Positions 45,761-54,971 of a stretch of 64,000 nucleotides of DNA are shown here, in pieces. The DNA comes from Motiliproteus sp965230185. Its GTDB lineage: Bacteria; Pseudomonadota; Gammaproteobacteria; Pseudomonadales; Balneatricaceae. Below the pieces are notes generated by a model. The model saw nothing but the letters and a program-made list of their open reading frames with translations, was not told the origin of the DNA and searched no databases. The stretch lies in contig OZ245995.1 of assembly GCA_965230185.1 (NCBI GenBank), positions 5,518,001-5,582,000 on the forward strand, given 5' to 3'. The translations under genes and the position numbers were made by a program. Numbering within the stretch: the first letter of the stretch is position 1; every line of letters starts with the position of its first letter.

Positions 45761-46666
45761 TCAGCTGGCCCGACGGCGACGGCTCGGACGTCGCCCACGC
45801 GCCGCACCTTCTCCCTCCGGTGCCGGCTCACGGAAACGCTGAATCCAGTTCATGCAGTCCGGATCGCGGCCCATCATCACATCGGCGCCCAGCGTCGCAG
45901 CCACGACCTCTTTGTGCAGCGGGTTGGCGATGGCCGAAGTCATGCCGGCGTGAATAGCCATGCTCAGGAAGGCGCCGTTGACGCCGTCACGATTGGGCAG
46001 ACCGAAGCTGATGTTGGAAGCACCACAGGTGGTGTTGACCTTAAGCTCGGTACGCAGACGGTGGATCAGGTGCAGCACCTGCTTACCGGCGGTGTTGACC
46101 GCGCCCACCGGCATTACCAGTGGATCGACCACGACGTCGCAGGAGGGAATACCGTAATCGGCAGCCCGCTCAACGATCTTCTTCGCCACTTCGAAACGGA
46201 CATCGGGATCCTGAGAGATGCCGGTTTCATCGTTGGAGATCGCAACCACCGCCGCGCCGTATTTCTTCACCAGCGGCAGCACCTGCTCCATCTGCTCCTC
46301 TTCACCGGTCACCGAGTTGACCAGTGCCTTACCCTGGTACACTTCCAGGCCAGCCTGCAACGCCGCGACGATGGAGGAATCGATACAGAGCGGCATATCG
46401 GAGAAAGACTGAATCAGCTGAATCACCTCGGCCAGAATCCGTGGCTCGTCGGCCAGCGGAATACCGGCGTTGACGTCCAGGATATGCGCGCCGGCTTCGA
46501 TCTGAGCGCGGGCATCCGCTTCCACCCGGCTGTAGTCGCCTTCCTTCATTTCGGCGGCCAGCACCTTGCGGCCGGTCGGGTTGATACGCTCGCCGATGAT
46601 GACGAACGGACGTTCAAAGCCGATGACAACCTCTTTGCTGGCTGAGCTGATAATGGTATCGGTCAT
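45761..46666 (-). CDS. Methyltetrahydrofolate:corrinoid methyltransferase, pterin-binding family (MtvA/AcsE-like)
   Basis: The 301-residue TIM barrel has the pterin-binding set seen in AcsE and MetH: GERINPTG (25-32), LDVNAG (D64, N66), CIDSS (D96), N118, VVDPLV (D181) and GASNISFG (N218). It exchanges a methyl group between the corrinoid protein and tetrahydrofolate. In this setting methyl-corrinoid to THF is the likely direction, feeding MetF. The start overlaps the metF stop by 4 bp. The C-terminus is Arg-rich (RGRRPSRRRR). Confidence 0.9.
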   Translation of the reverse strand: MTDTIISSASKEVVIGFERPFVIIGERINPTGRKVLAAEMKEGDYSRVEADARAQIEAGAHILDVNAGIPLADEPRILAEVIQLIQSFSDMPLCIDSSIVAALQAGLEVYQGKALVNSVTGEEEQMEQVLPLVKKYGAAVVAISNDETGISQDPDVRFEVAKKIVERAADYGIPSCDVVVDPLVMPVGAVNTAGKQVLHLIHRLRTELKVNTTCGASNISFGLPNRDGVNGAFLSMAIHAGMTSAIANPLHKEVVAATLGADVMMGRDPDCMNWIQRFREPAPEGEGAARGRRPSRRRRAS

Positions 46667-47682
46667 GATATTGCTCTCTCCTGATGTAACTGCTGGTCAC
46701 GGCCGGGATACCAGGGCACACGTCCCCCCAGAACTCCCGATCGATCGATAATTTCGGCTACGGTCTCTTCCTGACGGTAGGCCATTACATGGACGCCGCT
46801 GACACCGGCGATTTCGCGGATTTCCTGAATCAGCTCAACACAGAGGTTGATCCCTTCACGCTTCTGATCCTCAGCGCCGGCAAGACGCTTGATCACCGCG
46901 TCGGGAATATGAATGCCCGGCACGTTGGTGCGAATCCAGTTGGCGGCGCGGGCGGACGCCAGCGGACCGACTCCGGCAAGGATGAAACACTTCTCATCCA
47001 GCCCCAGGTCGCGAACCTGCGCCATATACTCCTTAAAGCGCGGAATGTCGTAGCAGTACTGGGTCTGAACAAACTGCGCTCCGGCGGCGATCTTCTTGGC
47101 CAGCCGGTGGGGGCGAAAATCATACGGGGGCGCAAACGGGTTAGCGGCGCCGCCCAGAAACACCTTTGGCGGATCGGTGATCTTACGACCACTCATAAAA
47201 CGGCTCTCATCACGCATAGTGCGGACGGTTTCCAGCAATGACATACAGTCGAGATCAAACACCGGTTTCGCTTCCGGATGGTCACCGGCCTGGACACCGT
47301 CACCGCTGAGACAGAGCATGTTGGTCACGCCCATGGCGGCCCCGCCCAGCACATCGCCCTGGATGGCGATACGGTTTTTGTCGCGACAGGAGATCTGCAT
47401 CACCGGCGCATAACCGATCCGGGTCAGCAGAGCACACATGCCGACGCTGGACATATGGCAGTTGGCGCCGGAGCCGTCGGTGGCGTTCATACCATCGACA
47501 TAACCGTCGAAGACGCGGGCACGCTCGTAAACGTCTTCCGGATTAGCGGAATCCGGCGGCGCCAGCTCGGCGGTTACAGCAAATTCACCGGCCCGCAGTA
47601 CCCGTTCCAGTCTGCCCGGGGATGTATGGCCCGGCAGTATTGGCAGGTGTTCGCCTGGTGTAGGTTCGTCGTCGAAATACAC
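46663..47682 (-). CDS. metF: Methylenetetrahydrofolate reductase, MetF-like
   Basis: The 339-residue protein has the MetF TIM-barrel features: a catalytic-type Glu in TAELAPPDSANPEDV near residue 39, the NMLCLSGDG segment that binds FAD, and FVQTQYCYDIPRFKEYM. In this operon it probably oxidises methyl-THF to methylene-THF, the reverse of biosynthesis, so the electron acceptor may differ from NAD. It lies between the MetV-like gene (137-bp gap with two hairpins) and the methyltransferase gene (4-bp overlap). Confidence 0.9.
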   Translation of the reverse strand: MYFDDEPTPGEHLPILPGHTSPGRLERVLRAGEFAVTAELAPPDSANPEDVYERARVFDGYVDGMNATDGSGANCHMSSVGMCALLTRIGYAPVMQISCRDKNRIAIQGDVLGGAAMGVTNMLCLSGDGVQAGDHPEAKPVFDLDCMSLLETVRTMRDESRFMSGRKITDPPKVFLGGAANPFAPPYDFRPHRLAKKIAAGAQFVQTQYCYDIPRFKEYMAQVRDLGLDEKCFILAGVGPLASARAANWIRTNVPGIHIPDAVIKRLAGAEDQKREGINLCVELIQEIREIAGVSGVHVMAYRQEETVAEIIDRSGVLGGRVPWYPGRDQQLHQERAIS

Positions 47683-47720
47683 TGCAACTCTCCTTCGACT
47701 CTGGTGTTTTTGTTATGTAA

Positions 47721-47787
47721 GCAGCGGACTGTCTCTGCAGACGTCCGCTGCCGTTGTCAGATCCGTTCGGTGCCGGGCACCGAACGG
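47721..47787. other. Two intergenic hairpins between the metV-like and metF genes
   Basis: GCAGCGGAC/GTCCGCTGC (47721-47751) and a near-perfect 11-bp palindrome, CCGTTCGGTGC and its complement (47763-47787), fill the 137-bp gap. Neither has a U-run, so they may tune stability or translation within the operon. Confidence 0.6.
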
Positions 47788-47819
47788 TGAGTATCTGTCT
47801 GCTGCTCTTTCTAAAGCTC

Positions 47820-48293
47820 TTATTTCAGCTCTTTCGCCTGATCCCGGTCGGTGGCGATGGTCCGTACCACCCGCAGCCAGGAGGAGGAACCCTGCTGACT
47901 GAAGTTGACCGGCTTCTGAACATTGAGGATGCGATCGCCGTCCTTCATCCGGCGGCTGCCGTTCCAGGCCTCGACCCAGACACAGCGACGTTCGGGATAG
48001 ACTTCGCAGTTTCCGTTCATACGGACCCCACCGCAGGGGCCATTGCGCAGATTCTTCGGGCAGTTCATGGAGCAGGACATGCCGGTGGAGCTGAGCGCAC
48101 ACTGCCCGCACATCTTGCAGTCGAACAACAGTCCTTTGCAGAACTGCTCGACCTTAGTCATCGGTTTTTCGGCGCGCTCATAGCCCACCGCTTTCCACAG
48201 CGGATGCAGTCTGACCAGTACCGGCTCAAACATTTTGTAGATGCGCTCAAAGGTTCCGGCATGACGCACGGTCCAGAGTCGAACGGAATACAC
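47820..48293 (-). CDS. MetV-like protein (methylene-THF reductase C-terminal, zinc-binding family)
   Basis: I prefer the GTG at 48293 (157 aa), which has AGGAGG at suitable spacing; the GTG at 48299 is too close to it. The Cys-rich centre, CKMCGQCALSSTGMSCSMNC followed by PKNLRNGPCGG and NCEV, is the signature of the family that partners MetF in acetogens as MetV. It probably forms a MetFV complex and supplies or receives electrons. The order metV-like, metF supports this. Confidence 0.88.
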   Translation of the reverse strand: MYSVRLWTVRHAGTFERIYKMFEPVLVRLHPLWKAVGYERAEKPMTKVEQFCKGLLFDCKMCGQCALSSTGMSCSMNCPKNLRNGPCGGVRMNGNCEVYPERRCVWVEAWNGSRRMKDGDRILNVQKPVNFSQQGSSSWLRVVRTIATDRDQAKELK

Positions 48294-48355
48294 AAGCACC
48301 TCCTGCCACGGCAGTCGCTGCCGTGATCACAAAATTCAGGTCCAGGGAGCTGAAA

Positions 48356-49057
48356 CTACTTCAGTTCCACCGCAATACGTCGGTTGAAGTTATGCAGCGC
48401 CGCACCCAGATCACCACTGCCAGCGTAGTGATATTCAAACCTCAGGCCGAGCCGTTGCGCGGCCGCCTCTGCCTGCTGCCTGAGTTCCGGATCGACACTC
48501 TGTGCGATGTACAGCAACTTGCGATAGTGGCCGAAATACAGGGGTTCCAGCTCCGGTTTACGGTCCAGCCCCAGGCCGCGTATCACCAACCGATCGAAAT
48601 GGCGCACCAGAAAATCGGTCAGGTAAAAGGTACCCAGCTCCGCTTCATGGAACTCGGCAAACTGTTCTGTCCCGCTGTAAAACTCGTAGCAGTGAGCGCC
48701 GGGAATACGCTCCACCCCTTCCTGCTGCAACACGGCATCCAGCAGCCCGCCGGTACCGCAATCACCGTAGGCGACGAAGACCTGATGACCTTCGGCTTTC
48801 GACTCGTCGATCAGCGCCTTCACGGCACCGGGAATCTTCTCCGGATGGTTGTGCAGCTCGGCGCTGATGGTCTTCGCCTGCAGATGCTCCCAGCCGTTGG
48901 CGCGGGTGAGACTGTGGATCTCCCGCAACAGCGCAGAGCAGGTGATAACCACCGCAGAGGGCAGCTCCACAGCCGGCGACAGCGCCTGCCGCAGCGCCTG
49001 GTCGGCCGGTTCGGCAGCAGCTCGGGTCTGCTGCAGTGCCGGTGACGGGGCGCTCAT
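48356..49057 (-). CDS. DUF1638 protein
   Basis: The 233-residue protein matches DUF1638: VVITCSALLREI, ELHNHPEKIPGAV, AYGDCGTGGLLDAVL, HCYEFYSG and GTFYLTDFLVRHFDR. The conserved Cys, His and Asp suggest metal binding, but no activity is established to my knowledge. This domain recurs beside MttB-like and corrinoid proteins, so a role in methyl transfer or corrinoid handling is likely. The gene lies 30 bp after the corrinoid protein gene. About 30 Ala/Gln-rich N-terminal residues appear extra. Confidence 0.88.
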   Translation of the reverse strand: MSAPSPALQQTRAAAEPADQALRQALSPAVELPSAVVITCSALLREIHSLTRANGWEHLQAKTISAELHNHPEKIPGAVKALIDESKAEGHQVFVAYGDCGTGGLLDAVLQQEGVERIPGAHCYEFYSGTEQFAEFHEAELGTFYLTDFLVRHFDRLVIRGLGLDRKPELEPLYFGHYRKLLYIAQSVDPELRQQAEAAAQRLGLRFEYHYAGSGDLGAALHNFNRRIAVELK

Positions 49058-49087
49058 CTGCGGTTACTCCTGCCAGCAGTCCGAAGG

Positions 49088-49789
49088 TCAGGCCGCGCGG
49101 CGTTCGGCGACCATCGCCTTGGCCATATCCACGGTGACCGCGGCATCGCGGCAGTAGCCGTCGGCACCGACCGCTTCGCCGAATTCTTCGTTCAGCGGCG
49201 CGCCACCCACCAGTACGATGTAGTCGTCGCGAACGCCCTGTTCCTTCATGGTGTCGATCACCACCTTCATGTAAGGCATGGTGGTGGTCAGCAGCGCCGA
49301 CATGCCGAGAATGTCCGGCTTGTGCTCTTCGAGAGCCGCCAGGTACTCCTCCACCGGAATGTTGATGCCGATATCGATCACTTCGAAGCCGGCCCCTTCC
49401 ATCATCATCGCCACCAGGTTCTTACCGATGTCGTGGATGTCGCCCTTAACCGTACCGATCACCATCTTGCCGACGGACTCAGCACCGGTTTCCGCCAGCA
49501 GCGGACGCAGCACTTCCATACCGCCCTTCATGGAATTGGCGGCGGAAAGCACTTCCGGCACAAACAGAATGCCGTCACGGAAATCGACGCCGACGATCGC
49601 CATACCGGCCACCAGCGCTTCGTTCAGCACCTTGTCCGGACCCCAGCCCCGCTCCAGCAGGATCTCGGTTCCTTCGACAACCTCCTCACGCAGGCCGTTG
49701 TAAAGGTCGTCGTGCATCTGCTCTACCAGTTCGTCGTCCGGCAGGGTGGAGAGATCAAGCTCTTCGTCGTCGTAGATTTCGTCGGTCAT
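49088..49789 (-). CDS. Corrinoid (B12-binding) methyltransfer protein, MttC/MtgC type
   Basis: The 233-residue protein has a helical cap domain (about 20-105) and a cobalamin-binding Rossmann domain with the lower-axial His in GDIHDIGKN (H119) and the later LLTTTM and LVGGAPLN strands. It carries the methyl group between MttB-like proteins and the pterin methyltransferase. The N-terminus is extremely acidic: 13 Asp/Glu in the first 28 residues with no Lys or Arg. This contrasts with the Arg-rich tails on its partners. First gene of the operon through DUF1638, metV-like, metF and methyltransferase. Confidence 0.92.
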   Translation of the reverse strand: MTDEIYDDEELDLSTLPDDELVEQMHDDLYNGLREEVVEGTEILLERGWGPDKVLNEALVAGMAIVGVDFRDGILFVPEVLSAANSMKGGMEVLRPLLAETGAESVGKMVIGTVKGDIHDIGKNLVAMMMEGAGFEVIDIGINIPVEEYLAALEEHKPDILGMSALLTTTMPYMKVVIDTMKEQGVRDDYIVLVGGAPLNEEFGEAVGADGYCRDAAVTVDMAKAMVAERRAA

Positions 49790-49863
49790 TGGCCAGGCCC
49801 CAAAAAGCTAAAATTTACTCAGCGATGGGTCGGCTCAGCCATTTCATCGCTATCTTAATATCC

Positions 49864-49907
49864 GGTCCTCTGTGACCCAGAGGCGCAGGGGATTCTCACA
49901 GAAGACC
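49864..49907 (-). promoter_or_regulatory. Strong hairpin in the leader of the corrinoid-protein operon
   Basis: GGTCTTCTGTGA and TCACAGAGGACC form a 12-bp stem with one G-U pair around a 20-nt loop, 75-118 nt upstream of the corrinoid gene. Further upstream, GCGAC/GTCGC and GCAAC/GTTGC arms (49935-50030) suggest a longer folded leader. I compared it with cobalamin, SAH and THF riboswitch consensus features and saw no match. The rest of the 629-bp gap to folD holds no supported gene. Confidence 0.5.
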
Positions 49908-50418
49908 CCTGGACGGCATGTGGTTTTTAGATTATGGGGAGGCAACCTCAGCTGCTGACATCGTTGCGACACGGGTTTACTGAAAAGCGACTCCCGAAAA
50001 TGGTCCTGTCGCGGTCCGAATAAAGCGGGTCGCGGGCAGATAAGCCCGTGGGGCTGACACACCTAATCTGTAACAGCCAGATTCGGAGTTTCAGGAATTT
50101 CTACGACTTTTCACCAACAGTTCCGATCCTTTTCACCACAGTTACACGCAGTGCAAAATCAGCCGGCCAGCGCAGAAGAGCCGGCAGCCCATCAGCAACG
50201 GGCACATCCTGCGGCCTGTGAACAGGGACGGAAACTTTGCTGATTGCGTCATCTCAGGCAGCGGTTTTCGACTGGATGTCGTCAGCCGGTCAGTTGCCGC
50301 CGGTGACGACCCTCCTGGAACTGCCGCTGGCAGAACGCCACAGCAGTGCCGGCCAGGATCGGCATTTGCTGCGCAGCATCGGCGCCGACTAACCAGTAAA
50401 CAACAGAAGGCCAGACAG

Positions 50419-51312
50419 ATGGCACAACTTATCGATGGCAAAGCCTATGCCAGCAAGCTACGTACAAAAATAGCCGGGGAAGTGGCAGCCCTGGCCGAAC
50501 GGGGCATCAGCCCCGGCCTGGCCGTGGTGCTGGTGGGGGAAGATCCCGCCAGTCAGGTCTACGTCCGCAATAAGATTCGGCAGACCCGGGAAGCCGGCAT
50601 GCACTCCTTTGAACACCGGCTGCCGGCAGACACCAGCCAGCAGGAGCTGCTGAGTCTGATTGACCGACTGAACCGGGATGCCAGTGTCAATGGCATTCTG
50701 GTGCAGCTGCCGCTACCGGCACAGATCGATTCCGACCGGGTGATCAGCGCCATCGACCCGAAAAAGGATGTCGACGGCTTCCACCCGCTGAATGTCGGCC
50801 GCTTCTCCACCGGCGGTATCGGCATGATTCCCTGCACGCCGCTGGGCTGCCTGATGCTGCTGAAGGAGCAGCTGGGTGATCTCAGTGGCGCCCGGGCGCT
50901 GGTGCTGGGACGCTCCAACATCGTCGGCAAACCGATGAGCACACTGCTGCTGAACGAGAACTGTACCGTTACCATCGCTCACTCCCGCAGTCGAGACCTG
51001 GCGCAGGAGTGCCGTAACGCCGATATTCTGGTAGTGGCAACCGGTCAGCCGGAGATGGTCCGGGGGGACTGGATCAGTCCCGGTACCACGGTGATCGATG
51101 TCGGTATCAACCGGGTTGAGGGCAGCGACGGTAAGCCTGAACTGGTGGGAGATGTGGATTTCGCCGGTGCCAGAGAGCAGGCGGCGGCAATTACCCCGGT
51201 CCCCGGTGGGGTAGGCCCGATGACCATCGCCTGCCTGTTGCTCAACACCCTGATCGCCACCCTGCGGGTCAACGAGCTGCCGATACCGACCTGGATACCG
51301 GTCCGGAACTGA
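50419..51312 (+). CDS. folD: Methylene-THF dehydrogenase/methenyl-THF cyclohydrolase FolD
   Basis: The ATG at 50419 gives 297 residues, normal for FolD; the frame extends 67 codons upstream without resemblance. Motifs: SQVYVRNKIRQ with catalytic-type Y48 and K52, VQLPLP, and the Rossmann VLGRSNIVGKPMS. It oxidises methylene-THF to methenyl-THF with NADP and hydrolyses it to formyl-THF. Here it would receive the one-carbon unit produced by MetF, and perhaps formaldehyde released by GbcAB. It may be a specialised second copy; that cannot be judged from one window. Confidence 0.94.
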   Translation: MAQLIDGKAYASKLRTKIAGEVAALAERGISPGLAVVLVGEDPASQVYVRNKIRQTREAGMHSFEHRLPADTSQQELLSLIDRLNRDASVNGILVQLPLPAQIDSDRVISAIDPKKDVDGFHPLNVGRFSTGGIGMIPCTPLGCLMLLKEQLGDLSGARALVLGRSNIVGKPMSTLLLNENCTVTIAHSRSRDLAQECRNADILVVATGQPEMVRGDWISPGTTVIDVGINRVEGSDGKPELVGDVDFAGAREQAAAITPVPGGVGPMTIACLLLNTLIATLRVNELPIPTWIPVRN

Positions 51313-51354
51313 GACGGCTGATCGGTAACACCGGAGCGGTTCCGGACCAGCAGA

Positions 51355-52065
51355 TCAGCAGACCTGATGGCGGGGCAGTTCCGGTGGTGAAGGATCAGTA
51401 AAGAAAGGGGCGCTGATCTGCTGCGCCCGCAGCGCCCGGGCCACCGCGGGCAGCTGCTCCAGCGCTTTCAGCAGCTCGCTGAGCCGGGACAGACTGTTGG
51501 GCCGCCCCTCCACCAGCGCCCCACCCGGGGGATAGAGTACGGCCCAGCGACAGAGCGCCCCGAGGTAGAAGTCCAGAATCGACAGCTCAGCACCCAGAAA
51601 CCAGGGCCCAGCCGGCTGCTTTGACAGCACCTCCTCCAGCAGCCGTAAGTGATCGCCCACTCGCTTTCGAGTCTGTGTCACCAGAGAATCAGCAAGGTGG
51701 CTATCGCTGACATGGCGATGGCTGTAGAACTGAACCCTAAGATCCGCGTGCAGCGTATTGGAGAGGTAGAACAGCCACTGCAGCAGTTGTGCACGGGCCG
51801 CTGATCCGGGTTGCTGCGGTGCCAGTTGTCGGTGTTGATCCGACAGATGCAGGGCGATAGCTGCGGTTTCGAAGATCGGCGTCCCCTCATCCACCAGCAC
51901 CGGAATCAGCCCCTGAGGATTGAGGGAATCTTTGTAGGCCGGCTGTCTGTGCTCGCTCCGGCTGCGATCCACCCAGCAGATTTCAAAATCCGCCTGCAGC
52001 TGCTCCAGAATCATATGGATGACAATGTTGGCGCTGTCAGGTGCGCTGTACAGGCGGTAACTCAT
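51355..52065 (-). CDS. Glutathione S-transferase family protein
   Basis: The 236-residue protein has the thioredoxin-fold N-domain (MSYRLYSAPDSAN, then LNPQGLIPVLVDEG and the glutathione-contact ETAAIALHL) and a helical C-domain with ILDFYLGALCRW. It is last in the gbcB operon, 26 bp after the Fe-S gene. A role in formaldehyde or aldehyde detoxification is plausible but unproven. Confidence 0.85.
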   Translation of the reverse strand: MSYRLYSAPDSANIVIHMILEQLQADFEICWVDRSRSEHRQPAYKDSLNPQGLIPVLVDEGTPIFETAAIALHLSDQHRQLAPQQPGSAARAQLLQWLFYLSNTLHADLRVQFYSHRHVSDSHLADSLVTQTRKRVGDHLRLLEEVLSKQPAGPWFLGAELSILDFYLGALCRWAVLYPPGGALVEGRPNSLSRLSELLKALEQLPAVARALRAQQISAPFFTDPSPPELPRHQVC

Positions 52066-52091
52066 CGCTCACTCCCTGGTCGTCAACGGAT

Positions 52092-52796
52092 TCAGTGGCT
52101 GTCGGGCGGACAGTGATTCTCCACAAACGCCCGCATATGAAATCGGGCATGGTCGGGTTCGTACTGATAGCTTCGGCCCGCCGGGCAGGCTCGCCGCGCC
52201 CGACAACCCAGCTTATTGCAGGGATGATCCGGATGGGCAGCGAGAAAGCGGGCACAGCTGCGACTGTCGTAACGCTGCCCGCTGAAGGCCCCCACCGGGC
52301 AGGCGCTGAGGCAGCCCCGTGATTCGCAGTCCCCACAGGGGTCGGGACGCTGGCCGGGAGCTGCAACCTCGAGGGTCTCTGTCAGCGACTGCGGCAGACT
52401 CAGGGCGAAGCGGTAGGCGTGCCAGAGGCCATAGCGCGGGTCCAGCGACAACCCCAGGGGCGAAGCCACCGAAGGATCACCACGGCGGGCCCAGCTCAGA
52501 AACGGATGAAACGGCGGACCACCAAAGGGATAGAGCGCCTCGCCACCAAACTCTTCCGCCAGCTGACCGGCCAGTCGCTGGCTCCAGCGATCCAGCGGAT
52601 CCGGACGGCCGTCGGCATACTCGGGTGAACGGCGGAAATACTGCCACATGGCGGAGCCGGCATTACCCACCAGGATCAGAGTTACCGCCGGCTGGCCATC
52701 GGCCAGCACCGGCACTCGATCTTCCGGTGTCACTCTGAAGATCGAACGCACCAGCAGACCCTGACTGCGGACCCGATTTTCGAGCTCCCTGAGCAT
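52092..52796 (-). CDS. 4Fe-4S double-cluster ferredoxin-like protein
   Basis: The 234-residue protein has two Cys clusters in its C-terminal part: CGDCESRGCLSACP and then C-x13-CNKLGCRARRACP, similar to the ferredoxin part of QueG-like proteins. The N-terminal 130 residues resemble no catalytic family I can name. It could supply low-potential electrons to the RamA-like activator or to oxygenases. It lies 48 bp after the hydantoinase-like gene. Confidence 0.75.
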   Translation of the reverse strand: MLRELENRVRSQGLLVRSIFRVTPEDRVPVLADGQPAVTLILVGNAGSAMWQYFRRSPEYADGRPDPLDRWSQRLAGQLAEEFGGEALYPFGGPPFHPFLSWARRGDPSVASPLGLSLDPRYGLWHAYRFALSLPQSLTETLEVAAPGQRPDPCGDCESRGCLSACPVGAFSGQRYDSRSCARFLAAHPDHPCNKLGCRARRACPAGRSYQYEPDHARFHMRAFVENHCPPDSH

Positions 52797-52844
52797 TACT
52801 CCCCCCGCTCCGACTCAATAAGATTCTGGTCTGTATGATGCCGC

Positions 52845-54971
52845 TCAGCCGGTCCCCGAGACCTGGACGATCCCCTCCGCCAGGCTGCTTCTCGCTGCCG
52901 CCTTCCGGCACTCGGATCCGGCACCGACTTCGTTCCCCCCCTGATCGGCATCCAGCTGCAGCGCACTGCAGTCCGGACGACCGGAGGCGATGGCGGTAAT
53001 CTGACAATCCAGGAACAGGTCGCCGTCGATATCGTGTGATACATGGTTGTCACTGCGGGTCAGCTGAATTTCAACCGACTCGGCTCCGGCTGCGCGGGCC
53101 AGTCGCAGCGCTTCCTCGCTGGCAATCTGCTCGGCACAGACCACCGCCTCATCGAGGCTGGAGAAACGCTTCGGTTCGTCCCGGTGATAGAGACAGAACA
53201 CCCCGAAAGTCGGCTGGGAGATCATCACCTGAGCGCGCTGGACCACCGAGCCCATCACCGCACCTACGGCGTTGGCCACTTCGCCGTGCTGCGGCAGGTG
53301 CAACTCCACCCCCAGTTTTTCAACCACCGCCGGATAATAACTGGCGGAGGGCGCCCCCACCGCCACCACCGGGTAATCGCTGGCAAAATCGATCTTAAAC
53401 AACGGGTTCGTGCTTTTACTGCCTGTATTTTCGAGGATCAGCCCGGTCAGCAGGTCTGCCAGATTACGGGCCCGGGCTTCGTTCAGCCTGCTGCTCTGAT
53501 GCAGCCCCGCCTCGATCAGCGTACGGCTGATCTGCTCAGTCACCAGATTGTAGACCTGACGGCTGGGTGCCTCGGCATCGCCGTTCTGCCAGTTGCCGAA
53601 GCCATACAGATTGCGCAGCTGTCGGGCCCAGATTCTGGCGGCCAGCTCAGCACTGCGACGACACCAGTGATCGCTCAGGCCCAGCACATGAGCGGCATCG
53701 GAGGGTGTAAAGCCGCTGTAGATCGCCAGCCCGGCACGTTGCAGCCGCGCCAGTGAACGTGCCAGATTGCGATCCTGTTCCGCCACCGCATCCAGTTCCA
53801 CCGGCCCGTCAGCCAGCGCTTCCCAGGCCCGGGTCTCCTCGGCACTGAGCTGATTGAGCATCACCTCGTTATTTTCCAGCCGCATCACGAAACGGTTGTG
53901 GCGGGCGTTGGGGAAGGCTCCCAGCTGCAGTTCCAGACGCTCGAGAACCCAGGGATACTGCTGACCCAGCAGACACATCGGCACCACCCGGCGCGGACCG
54001 ATCTCAAGGCCGCCCGCCGCGCTGAAATGAACTTCACTGTCGCCTCCCAGCCCCACCGAATAGACCCGTACCGCTTCCACCATCGGCTGCCAGTTGCCCA
54101 CTCTGGCGCCGTCTGAGCAGAGCTCGGGCTGACCGTTGGTCACGATGGCGATATCGGTGGTGGTACCGCCCATATCGGCGACCACGGCATTTTTCAGGCC
54201 GCTCAGCGCACAGGCACCGACCACACTGGCGGCGGGCCCGGACAGCACCGTCGCCACCGGCTGCTGCAGGGCGGTTTCGGTATTGACCAGCGAGCCGTCG
54301 CCCTTGACGATCATCAGTGGCGCATCGATCCCATGGCTGGCCAGAATCTGTTTAACCGAGGCGATCAGTCGCTGTATATAGGGCACCATGCGAGCGTTCA
54401 GAGCCGCCGTCAGGGCCCGCTGCGGGGCGCCCAGGCTGCTGGCCAGCTCATGGCCGCAGGCCACCGGTTTGCCAGTCAACTCCTCCACCAGCGAGCGAAG
54501 GGCCAGTTCATGGCCGGGGTTACGGGTGCCGAACATACTGGAGATGGCGAAGGCGGAGACGCTGTCTTTTTTCGCCAGAATGACCTGTCGGGCACTATCC
54601 AGATCCAGCGGCCTGCTCTCATCGCCGGTGGCGTTGTGACCGCCGCTCAGCAGCGCTACGGCATCTTCGGCGACAATGTCAGCGAGTCCACTCTGCGCCA
54701 CCTGGCGCTCGTCGTAGCCGGGCAATAATACACAGACCGGCGCCCCCTGCCCTTCGACTACGGAATTGGTCGTCAGGGTGGTGGACAGCGAGATCAGCGA
54801 GATATGCTCCAGCAGCTCCGCCGGCAGGCCGGCAAGAGCATTGCCGATACCGATAGTCAGGTCGTGGCGGGTGGTCAGGCTCTTGAAGGTGGCCGCCACC
54901 TGCTGGCGGTCATCCACCAGAACCGCATCCGTATAAGTACCGCCGGTATCGATCCCCAGTCGAAATGACAT
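52845..54971 (-). CDS. Hydantoinase/oxoprolinase family (HyuA-like) ASKHA protein
   Basis: The 708-residue protein matches HyuA in length: GIDTGGTYTDAVLVD at the N-terminus (phosphate 1), STTLTTNSVVEG, and VLSGPAASVVGAC with VADMGGTTTDIAIV (phosphate 2). Members hydrolyse hydantoins or 5-oxoproline, or carboxylate substrates, with ATP. There is no HyuB partner beside it. In this operon it might act on a cyclic N-methylated intermediate, or as a corrinoid-related ATPase; the latter is speculation. Confidence 0.88.
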   Translation of the reverse strand: MSFRLGIDTGGTYTDAVLVDDRQQVAATFKSLTTRHDLTIGIGNALAGLPAELLEHISLISLSTTLTTNSVVEGQGAPVCVLLPGYDERQVAQSGLADIVAEDAVALLSGGHNATGDESRPLDLDSARQVILAKKDSVSAFAISSMFGTRNPGHELALRSLVEELTGKPVACGHELASSLGAPQRALTAALNARMVPYIQRLIASVKQILASHGIDAPLMIVKGDGSLVNTETALQQPVATVLSGPAASVVGACALSGLKNAVVADMGGTTTDIAIVTNGQPELCSDGARVGNWQPMVEAVRVYSVGLGGDSEVHFSAAGGLEIGPRRVVPMCLLGQQYPWVLERLELQLGAFPNARHNRFVMRLENNEVMLNQLSAEETRAWEALADGPVELDAVAEQDRNLARSLARLQRAGLAIYSGFTPSDAAHVLGLSDHWCRRSAELAARIWARQLRNLYGFGNWQNGDAEAPSRQVYNLVTEQISRTLIEAGLHQSSRLNEARARNLADLLTGLILENTGSKSTNPLFKIDFASDYPVVAVGAPSASYYPAVVEKLGVELHLPQHGEVANAVGAVMGSVVQRAQVMISQPTFGVFCLYHRDEPKRFSSLDEAVVCAEQIASEEALRLARAAGAESVEIQLTRSDNHVSHDIDGDLFLDCQITAIASGRPDCSALQLDADQGGNEVGAGSECRKAAARSSLAEGIVQVSGTG

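Noticed and set aside
49790..50070. Cobalamin riboswitch before the corrinoid gene
   Set aside because: No B12-box-like sequence was seen on the transcribed strand; listed only as an unassigned leader.
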